Assembly: GCA_016214905.1 (NCBI GenBank)
Contig: JACRMQ010000007.1
Location: forward strand, 881,695 to 945,694
Direction of reading: 5' to 3'
DNA length: 64,000 bases
DNA from: Ignavibacteriales bacterium
Lineage (GTDB): Bacteria; Bacteroidota; Ignavibacteria; UBA10030; SZUA-254
The translations under genes and the position numbers were made by a program. Under the pieces are notes generated by a model. The model made no database searches. It had not been told where the DNA came from and saw nothing but the letters and a program-made list of their open reading frames with translations. Every line of letters begins with the position of its first letter. Positions within the stretch are counted from its first letter, which is position 1. Below are positions 16,435 to 25,593 of this stretch, piece after piece.

Positions 16435-17012
16435 TGAAGTTTCAACAAAGACCTGTATTTGGCTTTACTACCAGATATGATAACATAACCAATGTATTAA
16501 CTAATCAAATATCTGTTAGTGAAGCATTTGATCCGAATATTGGTGAACCGGAACCACCTAAGAAACAGTTCATCTGCATCTGGGATACAGGAGCCACTCA
16601 TACAGTTATTAGTACAAATGTTATCAACACTTTAAATCTTAAACCTTCCGGTCGAACTATTGTCCAGACCGTTGGAGAAGGTGGAAAAGCTAACGAATAT
16701 GAAGTGAATACATATTTTGTTAATATCTATCTTCCAAATAATGTAATGATCATTGGGGTAGTAGTAGCTGAGGGTGGAATTGGTGGGGGTGATCTTTTGA
16801 TAGGGATGGACATAATCAGTATGGGCGATTTTGTCATAACAAATCATGAGGGACAGACATGTTTAAGTTTTCGGACTCCCTCAGTAGAGACGATCGATTT
16901 TGTTAAAGAGATTGATGAGTATAATTTGAGATATGGACATCTCAATTTATCTGCAGATGAAAAGCGAAAATTACGGAATCGTCAAAAAAAGGACAGAAGA
17001 AAAGATCGTTAG
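16434..17012 (+). CDS. Retropepsin-like aspartic protease (clan AA)
   Basis: The 192-residue protein has the active-site motif DTGATHTVIS at about residue 50, preceded by a hydrophobic strand, and a later LLIGMDIISMGDFVITN strand typical of retropepsin folds. Such single-domain proteases work as dimers. The C-terminal 35 residues are very basic (RKLRNRQKKDRRKDR), suggesting nucleic acid or membrane contact. No signal peptide is present, so it is probably cytosolic. It is coupled to the DUF5678 gene and followed by a strong terminator. The pair stands between housekeeping genes and next to gene debris, and may be laterally acquired. Confidence 0.82.
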   Translation: MKFQQRPVFGFTTRYDNITNVLTNQISVSEAFDPNIGEPEPPKKQFICIWDTGATHTVISTNVINTLNLKPSGRTIVQTVGEGGKANEYEVNTYFVNIYLPNNVMIIGVVVAEGGIGGGDLLIGMDIISMGDFVITNHEGQTCLSFRTPSVETIDFVKEIDEYNLRYGHLNLSADEKRKLRNRQKKDRRKDR

Positions 17013-17056
17013 AATTCTTCGCTGAAAAAACACAGATTTGATTGGATCTGGTTATT

Positions 17057-17099
17057 AAAAAACCTGATAGGTTCAATACCTATCAGGTTTTATTTTTTT
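17057..17099. terminator. Bidirectional terminator
   Basis: AAAACCTGATAGGT and ACCTATCAGGTTTT form a 14-base-pair stem around a short loop, with a T run on each strand (TATTTTTTT on the plus strand). It lies between the convergent retropepsin and pckA genes and can end both transcripts. Confidence 0.9.
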
Positions 17100-17111
17100 G
17101 GTGAAGCTGGT

Positions 17112-18752
17112 CTACACCTTCGGTCCTGCTTTTATCACTTCTATCGGACAGCCGGTTTCGTACTTTTTGAAGTTTTCGATGAACCGGCTCGCGAGCTGTT
17201 TGTATTTCGTCGCGTGCGCCTCTTTACTGTTCCATGATGAAGCAGGATTGAGAACGCTTTGCGGGATATCTCCGCAGGTTTCAGGTACTTCAAAACCAAA
17301 GATCGGATCTTTTTTGAATTTAACCTTAAGCAATTCGCCGCTAAGCGCCGCGTTCAATAATTGCCGTGTGTACTTAATGCTTATGCGCTTTCCAACTCCA
17401 TAAGGACCGCCAACCCAACCGGTGTTCACTAACCAGCAGTGAGCGCCGTACTTCAACATTTTTCGTTTAAGCAAGTCGGCATAAACTGCCGGATGATGAA
17501 CCATGAACGGCGCACCAAAGCACGCGCTGAATGTCAGTTCCGGCTCTTTACCAAGTCCCATCTCGGTGCCGGCAACTTTCGTAGTGTAACCTGATATGAA
17601 CTGGTACATCGCCTGTTCGGGTGAGAGTTTCGCAATCGGTGGAAGAACACCAAGTCCGTCGCAAGTGAGAAGAATGATATTTTTGGGATGCCCGCCGACT
17701 TTCTCCGGTACCGCGTTATCGATGTACTCTAACGGATACGATGCGCGTGTATTCTCAGTAAGTGTGGGATCGTCAAGGTCTATCTTGCGTGTAACCGGAT
17801 CGTAAACAACATTCTCCAAAATTGTTCCGAACTTTTTCGTGCAAGCATAGATTTCCGGCTCGGCAGTCGGCGAAAGTTGAATCACCTTGGCGTAACATCC
17901 GCCTTCAAAGTTGAATATACCATCGTCACTCCAGCCATGTTCGTCATCGCCGATTAGTCCGCGGTTCGGATCGGCTGAAAGCGTAGTTTTTCCGGTGCCA
18001 GATAATCCAAAGAACAAAGCTGTATCTTTTTCTTTGCCGATATTCGCGGAACAATGCATTGGCATTACACCTTCCAGAGGAAGAAGGAAATTCATAACCG
18101 TAAAAATAGATTTTTTTATTTCACCGGCGTATGCTGTGTTTCCTATGATGCCTATCTTCTGTTCAAAGTTTAGTAGAATAAATGTCTCAGTTGCTGTTCC
18201 ATCGATCTGAGGGAGTCCTTTGAACGACGGAATAGACATGATTGTGAAATCGGGAACATGTCGTTTGTATTCCTCGGCAGTTTTTGGCAGGATGAACATA
18301 TTTCGCACGAACGCGCTGTGCCATGCCTTCTCTGTTATGATGCGGATAGGCAGCCTGTATTCTTCGTCGGCTCCGGCGTAACAATCTTGCACGAACAAAT
18401 CTCTTCCTTGCAAGAAACCCTGTAAACGACTGAGGACTTCGTTGAACTTATCCTGATTGAATGGTCGGTTGTACTCGCCCCACCAGACTTTATCTTGTGT
18501 CGATGGTTCTTTAACAACGAACTTATCGTTTGCAGAACGACCGGTGTGTTTGCCTGTGTTCGCAATGATTGGACCGAGTTTAGAAATTCGAGCTTCACCT
18601 CTGAATGTGATTTCTTCGTACAGTGCTTCTGTCGGCAGATTCCAATAAACTGTATTTAAATTTGTTAAGCTATGATTATCAAGACCGTAGTCGCTCTTAA
18701 GGGCTTTAGCTTGATCCTGTGCCGGTGTTTTTATATTTAAGATGTTATTCAT
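17112..18752 (-). CDS. pckA: Phosphoenolpyruvate carboxykinase (ATP)
   Basis: PckA converts oxaloacetate and ATP to phosphoenolpyruvate, the first step of gluconeogenesis. Its P-loop GLSGTGKTTLS, the metal-binding LIGDDEHGW and the RASYPLEYI stretch identify the ATP-dependent form. At about 546 residues it is complete. The upstream TTG at 18758 is less likely than the ATG at 18752, which has a GAGG eight bases ahead. That ATG overlaps the stop of the aminotransferase by 4 bases. The pair links aspartate/oxaloacetate exchange to gluconeogenesis. Confidence 0.96.
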   Translation of the reverse strand: MNNILNIKTPAQDQAKALKSDYGLDNHSLTNLNTVYWNLPTEALYEEITFRGEARISKLGPIIANTGKHTGRSANDKFVVKEPSTQDKVWWGEYNRPFNQDKFNEVLSRLQGFLQGRDLFVQDCYAGADEEYRLPIRIITEKAWHSAFVRNMFILPKTAEEYKRHVPDFTIMSIPSFKGLPQIDGTATETFILLNFEQKIGIIGNTAYAGEIKKSIFTVMNFLLPLEGVMPMHCSANIGKEKDTALFFGLSGTGKTTLSADPNRGLIGDDEHGWSDDGIFNFEGGCYAKVIQLSPTAEPEIYACTKKFGTILENVVYDPVTRKIDLDDPTLTENTRASYPLEYIDNAVPEKVGGHPKNIILLTCDGLGVLPPIAKLSPEQAMYQFISGYTTKVAGTEMGLGKEPELTFSACFGAPFMVHHPAVYADLLKRKMLKYGAHCWLVNTGWVGGPYGVGKRISIKYTRQLLNAALSGELLKVKFKKDPIFGFEVPETCGDIPQSVLNPASSWNSKEAHATKYKQLASRFIENFKKYETGCPIEVIKAGPKV

Positions 18753-19966
18753 AACCAATCCCTCACTAATTTCCGTTCGCCGATAAAGATTTCATTTGGT
18801 GAGTTGGGATCGAGCGCCCATTTTATTCTTTCAATTCCTTGTTTAATCTCTTTGATAGTACCGCAGTAACTCAACCGCAGGTGACCTTCCATGCCGAATT
18901 CTTTCCCCGGAACCGTAACAACGAGTGCTTTCTTCAATAAGAATTTTGAAAGCTCGAGCGAGTTATTATTGTACGCCCGAAAGTCGGGTAAGCAATAAAA
19001 TGTTCCGTCAGGTTTATTAATCTTCACGCCGTTGAATGATTGCAGCTCCTGTATCATAACATTGCGGTTATTTTCTATCATCAATCGTAAACCGTCAACA
19101 ATGCTTTGCAATCCCATCAATGCACCTTCAGCGGCTGCTTGAAGAATGATAGAAGTTGTCGTAGTGATTTGTCCCTGAACGTTTATCATAATTTCGGTCA
19201 ATGCTTTCGGTGCAATCGTCCAGCCGATCCGGAAACCGGTCATACCATACAGCTTAGATATTCCATTTACGATAATTAGCTTGGAATTTTCTAAATCTAT
19301 TTTTGTATGTTTGTAGGCAGAAACTGTTTTTCTTCCATCAAAAATTAATTTGTGGTAGATATCGTCCATGATGCAGTAAATTCCTTTACGCTCACAGAAT
19401 TCTATTATCTCAGCGATGAATTGCTCGCTGTATATCATGCCTGAAGGATTATTCGGACTGTTAATGATAATTGCTTTCGTGTACGAGCTTACTTTTTGCT
19501 CAATGTCTTTCATTCGCGGATGGAAACTTCCATCTTCCGGTGTAACGATGACAGGGACACCGTAACACATACGCACCATTTCAGGATAACTGACCCAGTA
19601 TGGCGCAAGAATGATTACTTCTTCCTGAGGATTAAGAAGCGTGAAGAGTAGGTTGTAGACAGATTGTTTCGCACCTGCCGAGACTATAATATTTTCGGGT
19701 GCAACCATCTTGTCATAATTCTCCTCAGTGTAACGGATGATTGCTTTTTTGAGAGATGGCGTGCCGTCGGTCGGCGTATATTTTACATCGCCTGTATTAA
19801 GTTTAGCTGCCGAACTTAGAATGGCATTAATCGGAGCTTTATTTTTCGGTTCACCCGCTCCGAGGTGAATAACTGCTTCGCCCTTTTCCTTCAGCAGACG
19901 AGCTTCTTCGGTTAACCGCAGAGTAGGCGATTCAGGGATAGAACGTGCAAGCTGACTCACATTCAT
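18749..19966 (-). CDS. aspC: Class I/II aminotransferase, aspartate aminotransferase type
   Basis: This 405-residue PLP enzyme has the fold-type I landmarks: SAGAKQSVYNLL for cofactor phosphate, NSPNNPSGMIYS, the PLP-binding lysine in NGISKLYGMTGFRIGW and the substrate-binding arginine in LRLSYCG. The pattern is that of aspartate aminotransferase subgroup I-gamma, which moves amino groups between aspartate and 2-oxoglutarate. Being coupled to pckA, it likely supplies oxaloacetate. The C-terminal tail after the LRLSYCG motif is about 35 residues longer than strictly needed. Exact specificity, for instance towards prephenate, cannot be settled by eye. Confidence 0.88.
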   Translation of the reverse strand: MNVSQLARSIPESPTLRLTEEARLLKEKGEAVIHLGAGEPKNKAPINAILSSAAKLNTGDVKYTPTDGTPSLKKAIIRYTEENYDKMVAPENIIVSAGAKQSVYNLLFTLLNPQEEVIILAPYWVSYPEMVRMCYGVPVIVTPEDGSFHPRMKDIEQKVSSYTKAIIINSPNNPSGMIYSEQFIAEIIEFCERKGIYCIMDDIYHKLIFDGRKTVSAYKHTKIDLENSKLIIVNGISKLYGMTGFRIGWTIAPKALTEIMINVQGQITTTTSIILQAAAEGALMGLQSIVDGLRLMIENNRNVMIQELQSFNGVKINKPDGTFYCLPDFRAYNNNSLELSKFLLKKALVVTVPGKEFGMEGHLRLSYCGTIKEIKQGIERIKWALDPNSPNEIFIGERKLVRDWL

Positions 19967-20268
19967 TTATGAAAAAACCTCACTTTCAAATAATATTAAG
20001 GGATTTAGAACGGTGTGATCTAATGATGATTTCAGATCTGTATAGTCATAATCATTATATTCATGGAATAATTGTACGAAAAATTTCGGTGGAAATCAAA
20101 GAACAAATGAAACTGTAAAGCAGGTAGAATACGGGGTTTTTAAATCGAACCGATACGAAAGTTAGAGTTCTAAATTGTTGGCAGTGGGTGTAATTACAAA
20201 ACAAAATCTCCGGTTCATGATGTTGTAAAATCTATCAAGAGTCGGAGATTTATTTACTAAGCTAAAAA
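19967..20268. other. Intergenic region with rlmB terminator
   Basis: The region carries the promoter of the aspC-pckA unit and, at its right end, the terminator of the rlmB operon. A 31-codon plus-strand frame at about 20022 lacks a ribosome site and is ignored. Confidence 0.4.
20203..20252 (-). terminator. Terminator after rlmB
   Basis: On the minus strand AAATCTCCG and CGGAGATTT pair around a loop of about 30 bases and are followed by TTTTGTTTTG. It lies directly after the rlmB stop codon. Confidence 0.6.
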
Positions 20269-21378
20269 TTATGCTTTGTTGAAATCGTCCTCTTCTTCAT
20301 CTACATCAGACATTTCTTCGGCAAGATTTTCATCCGGAGGTATTTCGCGAATTACAGGAGGAATGTTTTGGTTGACGATTATCCTCTGACGAACCGCTTC
20401 GTACATTAAAAGCGCGCCAGCAACCGAAGCGTTCAGCGATTGTATTTTTCCGAATAACGGAATCCTCACGACGAAATCGCATTTCTCCTTCACAAGTTGT
20501 CTAACACCTTTTCCCTCGTTGCCTATCACCAACGCAACTGGTCCGCTAAAATCGATGTCCGTGTAAAGTTTTTCGGCATCGGAATCTGTACCGACTACCC
20601 AAATTCCTTTTTCCTTAAGTTCATCGATTGTATTTACGATATTTGTAACTTTAGCGGCAAGCAGATGTTCGCTGGCTCCGGCAGACGTTTTAGATACCGT
20701 TTGATTGATTGTTGCAGCGTGATGTTTGGGTATAACAACCCCGTGAACACCCGCGCATTCAGCGGTGCGAATTAACGCGCCGAGGTTTTGAGGATCTTCT
20801 ATTTCATCTAAAATTAAAACGAATGGCTTTTCATTTCGTTGTTCTGCTACTTGCAATATATCTTCTATTTCAACATAAGTTTTCGTTCCAACAATCGCTA
20901 CAACTCCCTGAGTTGTTGTGTCACTTACGAGATCGCGGAATTTCATTTTCCCAACTTCGACAAAAGGTATGCGATTTTTCTTGGCAAGTTGTTTAATTTT
21001 TTCTATCGACGATCCTTTTACGCCGGCAAGTATCACTATCTTTTCAATTATTCTTCCGGCGCGCAATGCTTCCATAACGGGCTGTCTTCCGGCAACTATG
21101 TCGGCAGTCGGTTTTCTGTCGTGGACTACTCTTAATGGTGATGGACGCTCTTGATGATTATGATGTTCTTTATGGTCTTGGCGATACGGACGTGGTTGAC
21201 GATCTGGTCTTGATTGATGATCTGGTCGCCCTTGATAGACCGCACGTGATTGATGGTCGGCTCGTGATTGCCTGTCGGGACGCCCTTGCCGATCCGGCCG
21301 CCCGGGGCGGTTTTTGTGACGGAAAGGTTTTGGGGGATTGTGTCCCGAATGAGATGGTTGCTGTTTTTCGTAATCCAT
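20269..21378 (-). CDS. rlmB: 23S rRNA (guanosine(2251)-2'-O)-methyltransferase RlmB with repeat-rich N-tail
   Basis: The SPOUT methyltransferase body is complete: a substrate-binding domain starting at VAGRQPVMEAL (about residue 95), NLGALIRTAECAGVHGVVIP, LVIGNEGKGVR and SLNASVAGALLMYE, the SAM-binding knot. It adds a 2'-O-methyl to G2251 in the 23S P loop. The first ~90 residues are extra: several hexads of the type GRPDRQ, SRADHQ, SRPDRQ, then a His-rich patch. The C-terminus is acidic (DEEEDDF). The basic tail may help bind rRNA. At 369 residues it is about 120 longer than usual. It is the last gene of the hisS-lgt unit. Confidence 0.9.
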   Translation of the reverse strand: MDYEKQQPSHSGHNPPKPFRHKNRPGRPDRQGRPDRQSRADHQSRAVYQGRPDHQSRPDRQPRPYRQDHKEHHNHQERPSPLRVVHDRKPTADIVAGRQPVMEALRAGRIIEKIVILAGVKGSSIEKIKQLAKKNRIPFVEVGKMKFRDLVSDTTTQGVVAIVGTKTYVEIEDILQVAEQRNEKPFVLILDEIEDPQNLGALIRTAECAGVHGVVIPKHHAATINQTVSKTSAGASEHLLAAKVTNIVNTIDELKEKGIWVVGTDSDAEKLYTDIDFSGPVALVIGNEGKGVRQLVKEKCDFVVRIPLFGKIQSLNASVAGALLMYEAVRQRIIVNQNIPPVIREIPPDENLAEEMSDVDEEEDDFNKA

Positions 21379-21394
21379 AATGCTCTTTATATTT

Positions 21395-22228
21395 TTAGTT
21401 TGATATTTTCAATGTAGTAGATTTGTTTTTCTTAAGAATCGAAATGCCAAAAATACCTGTGATAATTAAGATGAAAGAAATTAATTGCGCTTCTGAAAGT
21501 CCGAATAATAAGCGTGGATTCAACCGCAGGAATTCGATGAAAAATCTTTCCATTCCGTAGAAGATCAAATAGATCATGAATAAAATTCCAGCGTTGAATT
21601 TCTTCAACCGGAGCTTCCATAATATTAAGAACAACAAAAGCGAGAAAATAAATTCATAAACCGGTGTCGGGTGAACTTTAATGTTATCGGGTACCAATCC
21701 TCCCACGCCGTATTGCTGAACAATCTCAGGAAAATCGCGAAAAGCGATCGATGGTGGGTATGTTCCGCCTGAATATTCTGCTCCCCACGGAAGCGATGTG
21801 GGGAATCCGTAATCGCCGTCGCCGGAAAGATGGCAACCTATTCTCGCAATTCCATAACCGATCATCAATGCCGGAGCGGCGGCATCGCAAATTGTTAGAA
21901 AAGGAATTTTCTTTCTTTTGGTATAAATCCAAATAGCCGCGGTGGCGAGAAAAAATCCACCGTACCAGGTAAGTCCACCAGGTGAAAATGCTTCGCGTAA
22001 AGGATTCTGAATGAAATGATTCCAATCTTCAATTAAAAATAATATTTTCGATCCGGCAACTCCGAAGATTACGGCGATAAGCGTTATATTGCTTCCTAAG
22101 TTCGGATCGTAGCCAAATCGTTTAAGTTCTTTTGTAAGCAGATAACTTGCCGCAATGAAACCGACTGCCATCATCAATCCGAAGCTATGGACTGTGAACG
22201 GACCTATTTTAAAAAGTTCTGGATACAT
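21395..22228 (-). CDS. lgt: Phosphatidylglycerol-prolipoprotein diacylglyceryl transferase
   Basis: Lgt attaches diacylglycerol to the lipobox cysteine of prolipoproteins in the inner membrane. The 277-residue protein has seven or so membrane segments. It carries the signature region ARIGCHLSGDGDYG, the conserved GGLTWYGGF and HPTPVYEF, and an early FTVHSFGLM stretch holding the essential histidine. The position after ARIG that is often Asn/Gly-rich is normal here. It lies 16 bases upstream of rlmB and 80 bases after the unknown gene, on the same strand. Confidence 0.94.
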   Translation of the reverse strand: MYPELFKIGPFTVHSFGLMMAVGFIAASYLLTKELKRFGYDPNLGSNITLIAVIFGVAGSKILFLIEDWNHFIQNPLREAFSPGGLTWYGGFFLATAAIWIYTKRKKIPFLTICDAAAPALMIGYGIARIGCHLSGDGDYGFPTSLPWGAEYSGGTYPPSIAFRDFPEIVQQYGVGGLVPDNIKVHPTPVYEFIFSLLLFLILWKLRLKKFNAGILFMIYLIFYGMERFFIEFLRLNPRLLFGLSEAQLISFILIITGIFGISILKKNKSTTLKISN

Positions 22229-22308
22229 TTTTGAATTTCGAAATATTAAGTTAGTAAGTTTATTAACAACGAATTAATGAATGACCGCAGATGGGCTTTT
22301 AAGCGTTG

Positions 22309-22719
22309 TTACCATTCTTTTGAATCAGTTACTATTTCAGAAAATTTTTTTCTGGGGGTTTTGACAAGCATAACTTGCTTGTCAGATATATCTACGAAAA
22401 ATTTATTTTCATCTTTTCCATGCTTAGAAATTATTATTTGATACTCACCTTTCAGATTTTCAAATTCGATTTCTTTAACCGCCGGTCCGGTTCCCGGAAG
22501 GTTCATTTGAGGAGCTTTCAAACCGTTTATCGTAAATCGAATGATGTCTTCTTTAAGTATGGTGTCGATACTTATTTCATATCGGAAATTGTTAAACTCA
22601 TTTATTGTCCTCATGGCGAATAAAGTTACGTGCTTTTGTTCGCGTTCTTTGAAGAGCGGCATGATCAGTAATCGATACTCGATAGGAAATTTCGGTTTGA
22701 CACGCTTTCCTTGTTTCAT
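22309..22719 (-). CDS. Hypothetical protein in the hisS-lgt unit
   Basis: I do not recognise this 136-residue protein. It is basic at the start (MKQGKRVKPKFPIEYRL), rich in beta-prone segments, and contains NLPGTGPAVKEIEFENLKGEYQI in two adjoining strands. No signal peptide, membrane segment or metal motif is visible. Its ATG overlaps the stop of hisS by one base, so it is translated together with hisS. The intact frame and tight coupling support a real gene. A role linked to translation would be guesswork. Confidence 0.75.
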   Translation of the reverse strand: MKQGKRVKPKFPIEYRLLIMPLFKEREQKHVTLFAMRTINEFNNFRYEISIDTILKEDIIRFTINGLKAPQMNLPGTGPAVKEIEFENLKGEYQIIISKHGKDENKFFVDISDKQVMLVKTPRKKFSEIVTDSKEW

Positions 22720-23996
22720 TATTCTTCTTTTCGATTCTGAAAATGAGTGATCAAATCAGGTATCGAGATTTTTGATTGTTCTCCGGTCGCCATGTTTTTA
22801 ACGTGGACAATTTGCTCTTTTATTTCTGCACTACCGGCGACGATTACGAATTTTGCTTGCTGCCGGTCGGCTTCGCGCATCTGTGCTTTCAAACTGCGGT
22901 TAAGCAAATCAATTTCCGCTGAAATACCAATCTTGCGCAGTTTCATCGCGGTTTCTATTGCCCAACTTCGTCCGTTATCGTCTGCGGCGGCGATGAATAT
23001 ATCGGGATATAAATTTATACCGAAGTCAGAATTCTGTTTTTCCATCGCCATAATTAATCTTTCAATTCCGGCGGCAAAGCCGACAGATGGAGTATGCTTC
23101 CCGCCGATTTCTTTAACAAGCAAATCGTATCTGCCGCCGCCTGCCAAAGCGTCTTGCGAGCCAAGGTCAGAGCTTACAATTTCGTATGCCGTCTTTGTAT
23201 AGTAATCTAATCCGCGGACAATTCTTCCGTCAATGCTGATCGGCACTTCAAGAAGCTTCAATATCCGCTGCAACTCTTCGAAGTGATCAGAACATTCGGT
23301 ACAGAGGAAATCTTTGATTAGAGGAGCGGTTTTAGTGAGTTCAATATCACTTTCATTTTTTGAATCAAGTATACGAAGAGGATTTTGTCCGAATCGTTTT
23401 TGACTCTCCTCAGAAAGTTTTTCTAAAATGTTCTGAAGAAAAGATTGGAGCTTTTGTTTATAAGCAGGCCGGCATTGTTCGCAACCTACTGAATTAATCC
23501 GGACGTCAAAATTATTTACCCCAAGCTTCCGATAAATTTCAGCCGAAAGAGATATCACCTCGGCATCGCTCGCAGGACTTTGTGAACCGATCGCCTCAGC
23601 TCCAAATTGATGAAACTGCCGCATACGACCTGCTTGTGGTCTTTCCTGGCGAAACATCGGAGAGATGTAGTATACTTTTGTCATCGGCTGTTGTTCACCG
23701 AGATTATGCTGAACATACGCTCTCATCACGGCTGCTGTCATTTCGGGTTTCAGAGTCAGCATTGTTCCGCCGCGATCCTGAAACGTGTACATTTCTTTCC
23801 CGACTATGTCTGTCAGTTCACCAATTCCCCTGGCGAAGAGAGAAGTTTCCTCGAAAATCGGTGTTCTTATCTCGCGGTAGTTATATGCGTGCATAACCGA
23901 TCTGATGGTTTGTTCAACGAACTGCCATCGATAAATTTCGTCAGGAAGTGTATCCTTTGTGCCTTTAATAGACTTGAATTTCAAATATGACTCCAA
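22719..23996 (-). CDS. hisS: Histidine-tRNA ligase
   Basis: HisRS charges tRNA-His. The class II motifs are clear: motif 2 around SPMFRQERPQAGRMRQFHQFG is represented by FRQERPQ and RQFHQFG, the HisA box is GLDYYTKTAYEI, and motif 3 is SVGFAAGIERLI. The C-terminal anticodon-binding domain occupies about residues 330-425. The length of 425 is typical. The frame starts with TTG at 23996, with a second TTG at 23984; no ATG is available before the conserved part. It heads a unit with the unknown gene, lgt and rlmB. Confidence 0.95.
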   Translation of the reverse strand: MESYLKFKSIKGTKDTLPDEIYRWQFVEQTIRSVMHAYNYREIRTPIFEETSLFARGIGELTDIVGKEMYTFQDRGGTMLTLKPEMTAAVMRAYVQHNLGEQQPMTKVYYISPMFRQERPQAGRMRQFHQFGAEAIGSQSPASDAEVISLSAEIYRKLGVNNFDVRINSVGCEQCRPAYKQKLQSFLQNILEKLSEESQKRFGQNPLRILDSKNESDIELTKTAPLIKDFLCTECSDHFEELQRILKLLEVPISIDGRIVRGLDYYTKTAYEIVSSDLGSQDALAGGGRYDLLVKEIGGKHTPSVGFAAGIERLIMAMEKQNSDFGINLYPDIFIAAADDNGRSWAIETAMKLRKIGISAEIDLLNRSLKAQMREADRQQAKFVIVAGSAEIKEQIVHVKNMATGEQSKISIPDLITHFQNRKEE

Positions 23997-24054
23997 TTAT
24001 ATCCGAAACGGATGTAACCGTCGGGAAAGAAAGATGCGGAATTACCTTAAGATA

Positions 24055-24525
24055 TTACATCTCTGAGTAATTAGCTTCCTCTTGTTTGAACGTGGAAATA
24101 ATTTCTTGCGCTGAGGTTGTTTCTAAAAGTTTGTTGCGGAATTCTTCTTTATTCATCAAACGGGATATGCGGCTCAATAATTTGATGTGAGGGCCTACGA
24201 GATTATCCTTACCAACAAGCATGAATACCAGTCGTACCGGTTTTTCATCTAAAGATTGATATGGTATCGGTTCGGCAGTAACGGCAAATGCCGCAACAAT
24301 ATCGGCAACCGCATCGGTTTTGCCGTGAGGTATGGCAAAACCATTGCCAACACCTGTCGACATAATTTTTTCTCTGACGAAAATAGCATCTCTCACCTTC
24401 TCTTTATCGAGAACTTTCGGTGATAGACTGATAACTTCAATCAGACCGTTGATGATGTCGTCCTTCGTGTTACCTGGTAGGTTCTTTACAACCAGTTTTT
24501 CTTCGAGGATATCGCTAATTTTCAT
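24055..24525 (-). CDS. PTS IIA (fructose/nitrogen type) protein
   Basis: The 156-residue protein is a PtsN/FruA-type EIIA domain. The phosphorylatable histidine is H67 in GFAIPHGKTDAV, and LVFMLVGKDN is the following core strand. Such proteins accept phosphate from HPr, either for sugar uptake or, as PtsN, for regulation. With no EIIB/EIIC neighbours in view, a regulatory role is more likely; this is inference. It lies 58 bases upstream of hisS on the same strand and may feed into that transcript. Confidence 0.88.
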   Translation of the reverse strand: MKISDILEEKLVVKNLPGNTKDDIINGLIEVISLSPKVLDKEKVRDAIFVREKIMSTGVGNGFAIPHGKTDAVADIVAAFAVTAEPIPYQSLDEKPVRLVFMLVGKDNLVGPHIKLLSRISRLMNKEEFRNKLLETTSAQEIISTFKQEEANYSEM

Positions 24526-24704
24526 GTTTAGAATTCACTCCATGAAAGGCAGTTTCCGTGACCTGTGAGAGTCGCAAATATCTTCGCCTGTATGATTAAC
24601 GCAAGAAAAGGTTTATTTAAGTCAGTATTAATGTACGTAAAATAAATTTTTTTAGCAACAGATATTATTTTCATCAGATAATCGAACTAATCTATCGTTC
24701 GGAA

Positions 24705-25451
24705 CTATTTTTTATTCATCAAGCTTGCCGCGAAACCGGCGCCGAATCCATTATCGATATTTACGACTGTAATACCGCTGGCGCAAGAATTCAACATCGC
24801 CAGAAGAGCCGCAATTCCTTTGAAGCTTGCTCCATATCCTATAGAGGTCGGTACGGCGATAACCGGAACATCGACGAGTCCGCCAACTACGCTCGGCAGA
24901 GCTCCTTCCATTCCTGCAACAACAATAATTACCGATGCTTTCAATATTTTATCCGTATGCGAAAGCAAGCGATGTATTCCGGCAACACCCACATCGTACA
25001 ATTTTTCAACTTTATTTCCGAACATCGAAGCGGTGATTGCCGCTTCCTCGGCAACAGGTATATCGGATGTGCCGGCAGTGATAACTAATATTGATTTTTT
25101 ACCGTCATTTGTTTTAGGTTCATTCGCGGTTATGACCTTTGCATATTGGTGGTAATGTGCAGCGCGAATTTTTTTCTTAACTGCCTTGAAATGAACGGCG
25201 TTTGCCCTTGTGGCAAGGAGCGGCTGTTTTCGATTATGTATGCGTGATGCAATCTCGGCAACTTGCTCGGCTGTTTTACCTTCGCACAAAATTACTTCCG
25301 GAAATCCCTGTCGCAATTGACGGTGATGATCTATTGTAGTGTGACCGAGAGATTCAAAACGCAGAGAAGCGAGGTGTTCAACAAGTTTCTCTTCCGATAA
25401 AGAACCTTGCTTAAATTGTCTAAGAATTTTTTTTAATTCATCCTTCGTCAT
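24705..25451 (-). CDS. larB: Nickel pincer cofactor biosynthesis protein LarB
   Basis: LarB carboxylates and hydrolyses nicotinic acid adenine dinucleotide in the synthesis of the nickel-pincer cofactor of lactate racemase. The C-terminal half is an AIR-carboxylase-like (PurE) fold: VAGMEGALPSVVGGLV, PVIAVPTSIGYGASF and NIDNGFGAG. The N-terminal ~90 residues match the LarB-specific part (GHTTIDHHRQLRQGFPEV). At 248 residues it is complete. larC, larE and larA are not in the window, so the pathway must be split or incomplete. An older label is 'AIR carboxylase domain protein'; it is not PurE. Confidence 0.9.
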   Translation of the reverse strand: MTKDELKKILRQFKQGSLSEEKLVEHLASLRFESLGHTTIDHHRQLRQGFPEVILCEGKTAEQVAEIASRIHNRKQPLLATRANAVHFKAVKKKIRAAHYHQYAKVITANEPKTNDGKKSILVITAGTSDIPVAEEAAITASMFGNKVEKLYDVGVAGIHRLLSHTDKILKASVIIVVAGMEGALPSVVGGLVDVPVIAVPTSIGYGASFKGIAALLAMLNSCASGITVVNIDNGFGAGFAASLMNKK

Positions 25452-25593
25452 TTAGATTTGTAGATGTTCAAACAGCCCAATTATATTGTTGGAAAATATA
25501 CCTTTTTTTAGATGCAGATGCAAACCAAAGCTTTGTAAGTTCTCCGCTTTTTTGTTATTTTATTTAAACATTAACAGGTATATTGGTCTCAGA

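Noticed and set aside
20022-20117. 31-codon plus-strand frame
   Set aside because: There is no ribosome site, and it lies between the promoter and terminator regions of flanking minus-strand units.
25486-25593. Extended N-terminus of PlsY
   Set aside because: The 36 residues are Cys/Lys-rich, unlike the family, and the start would be TTG without a ribosome site.
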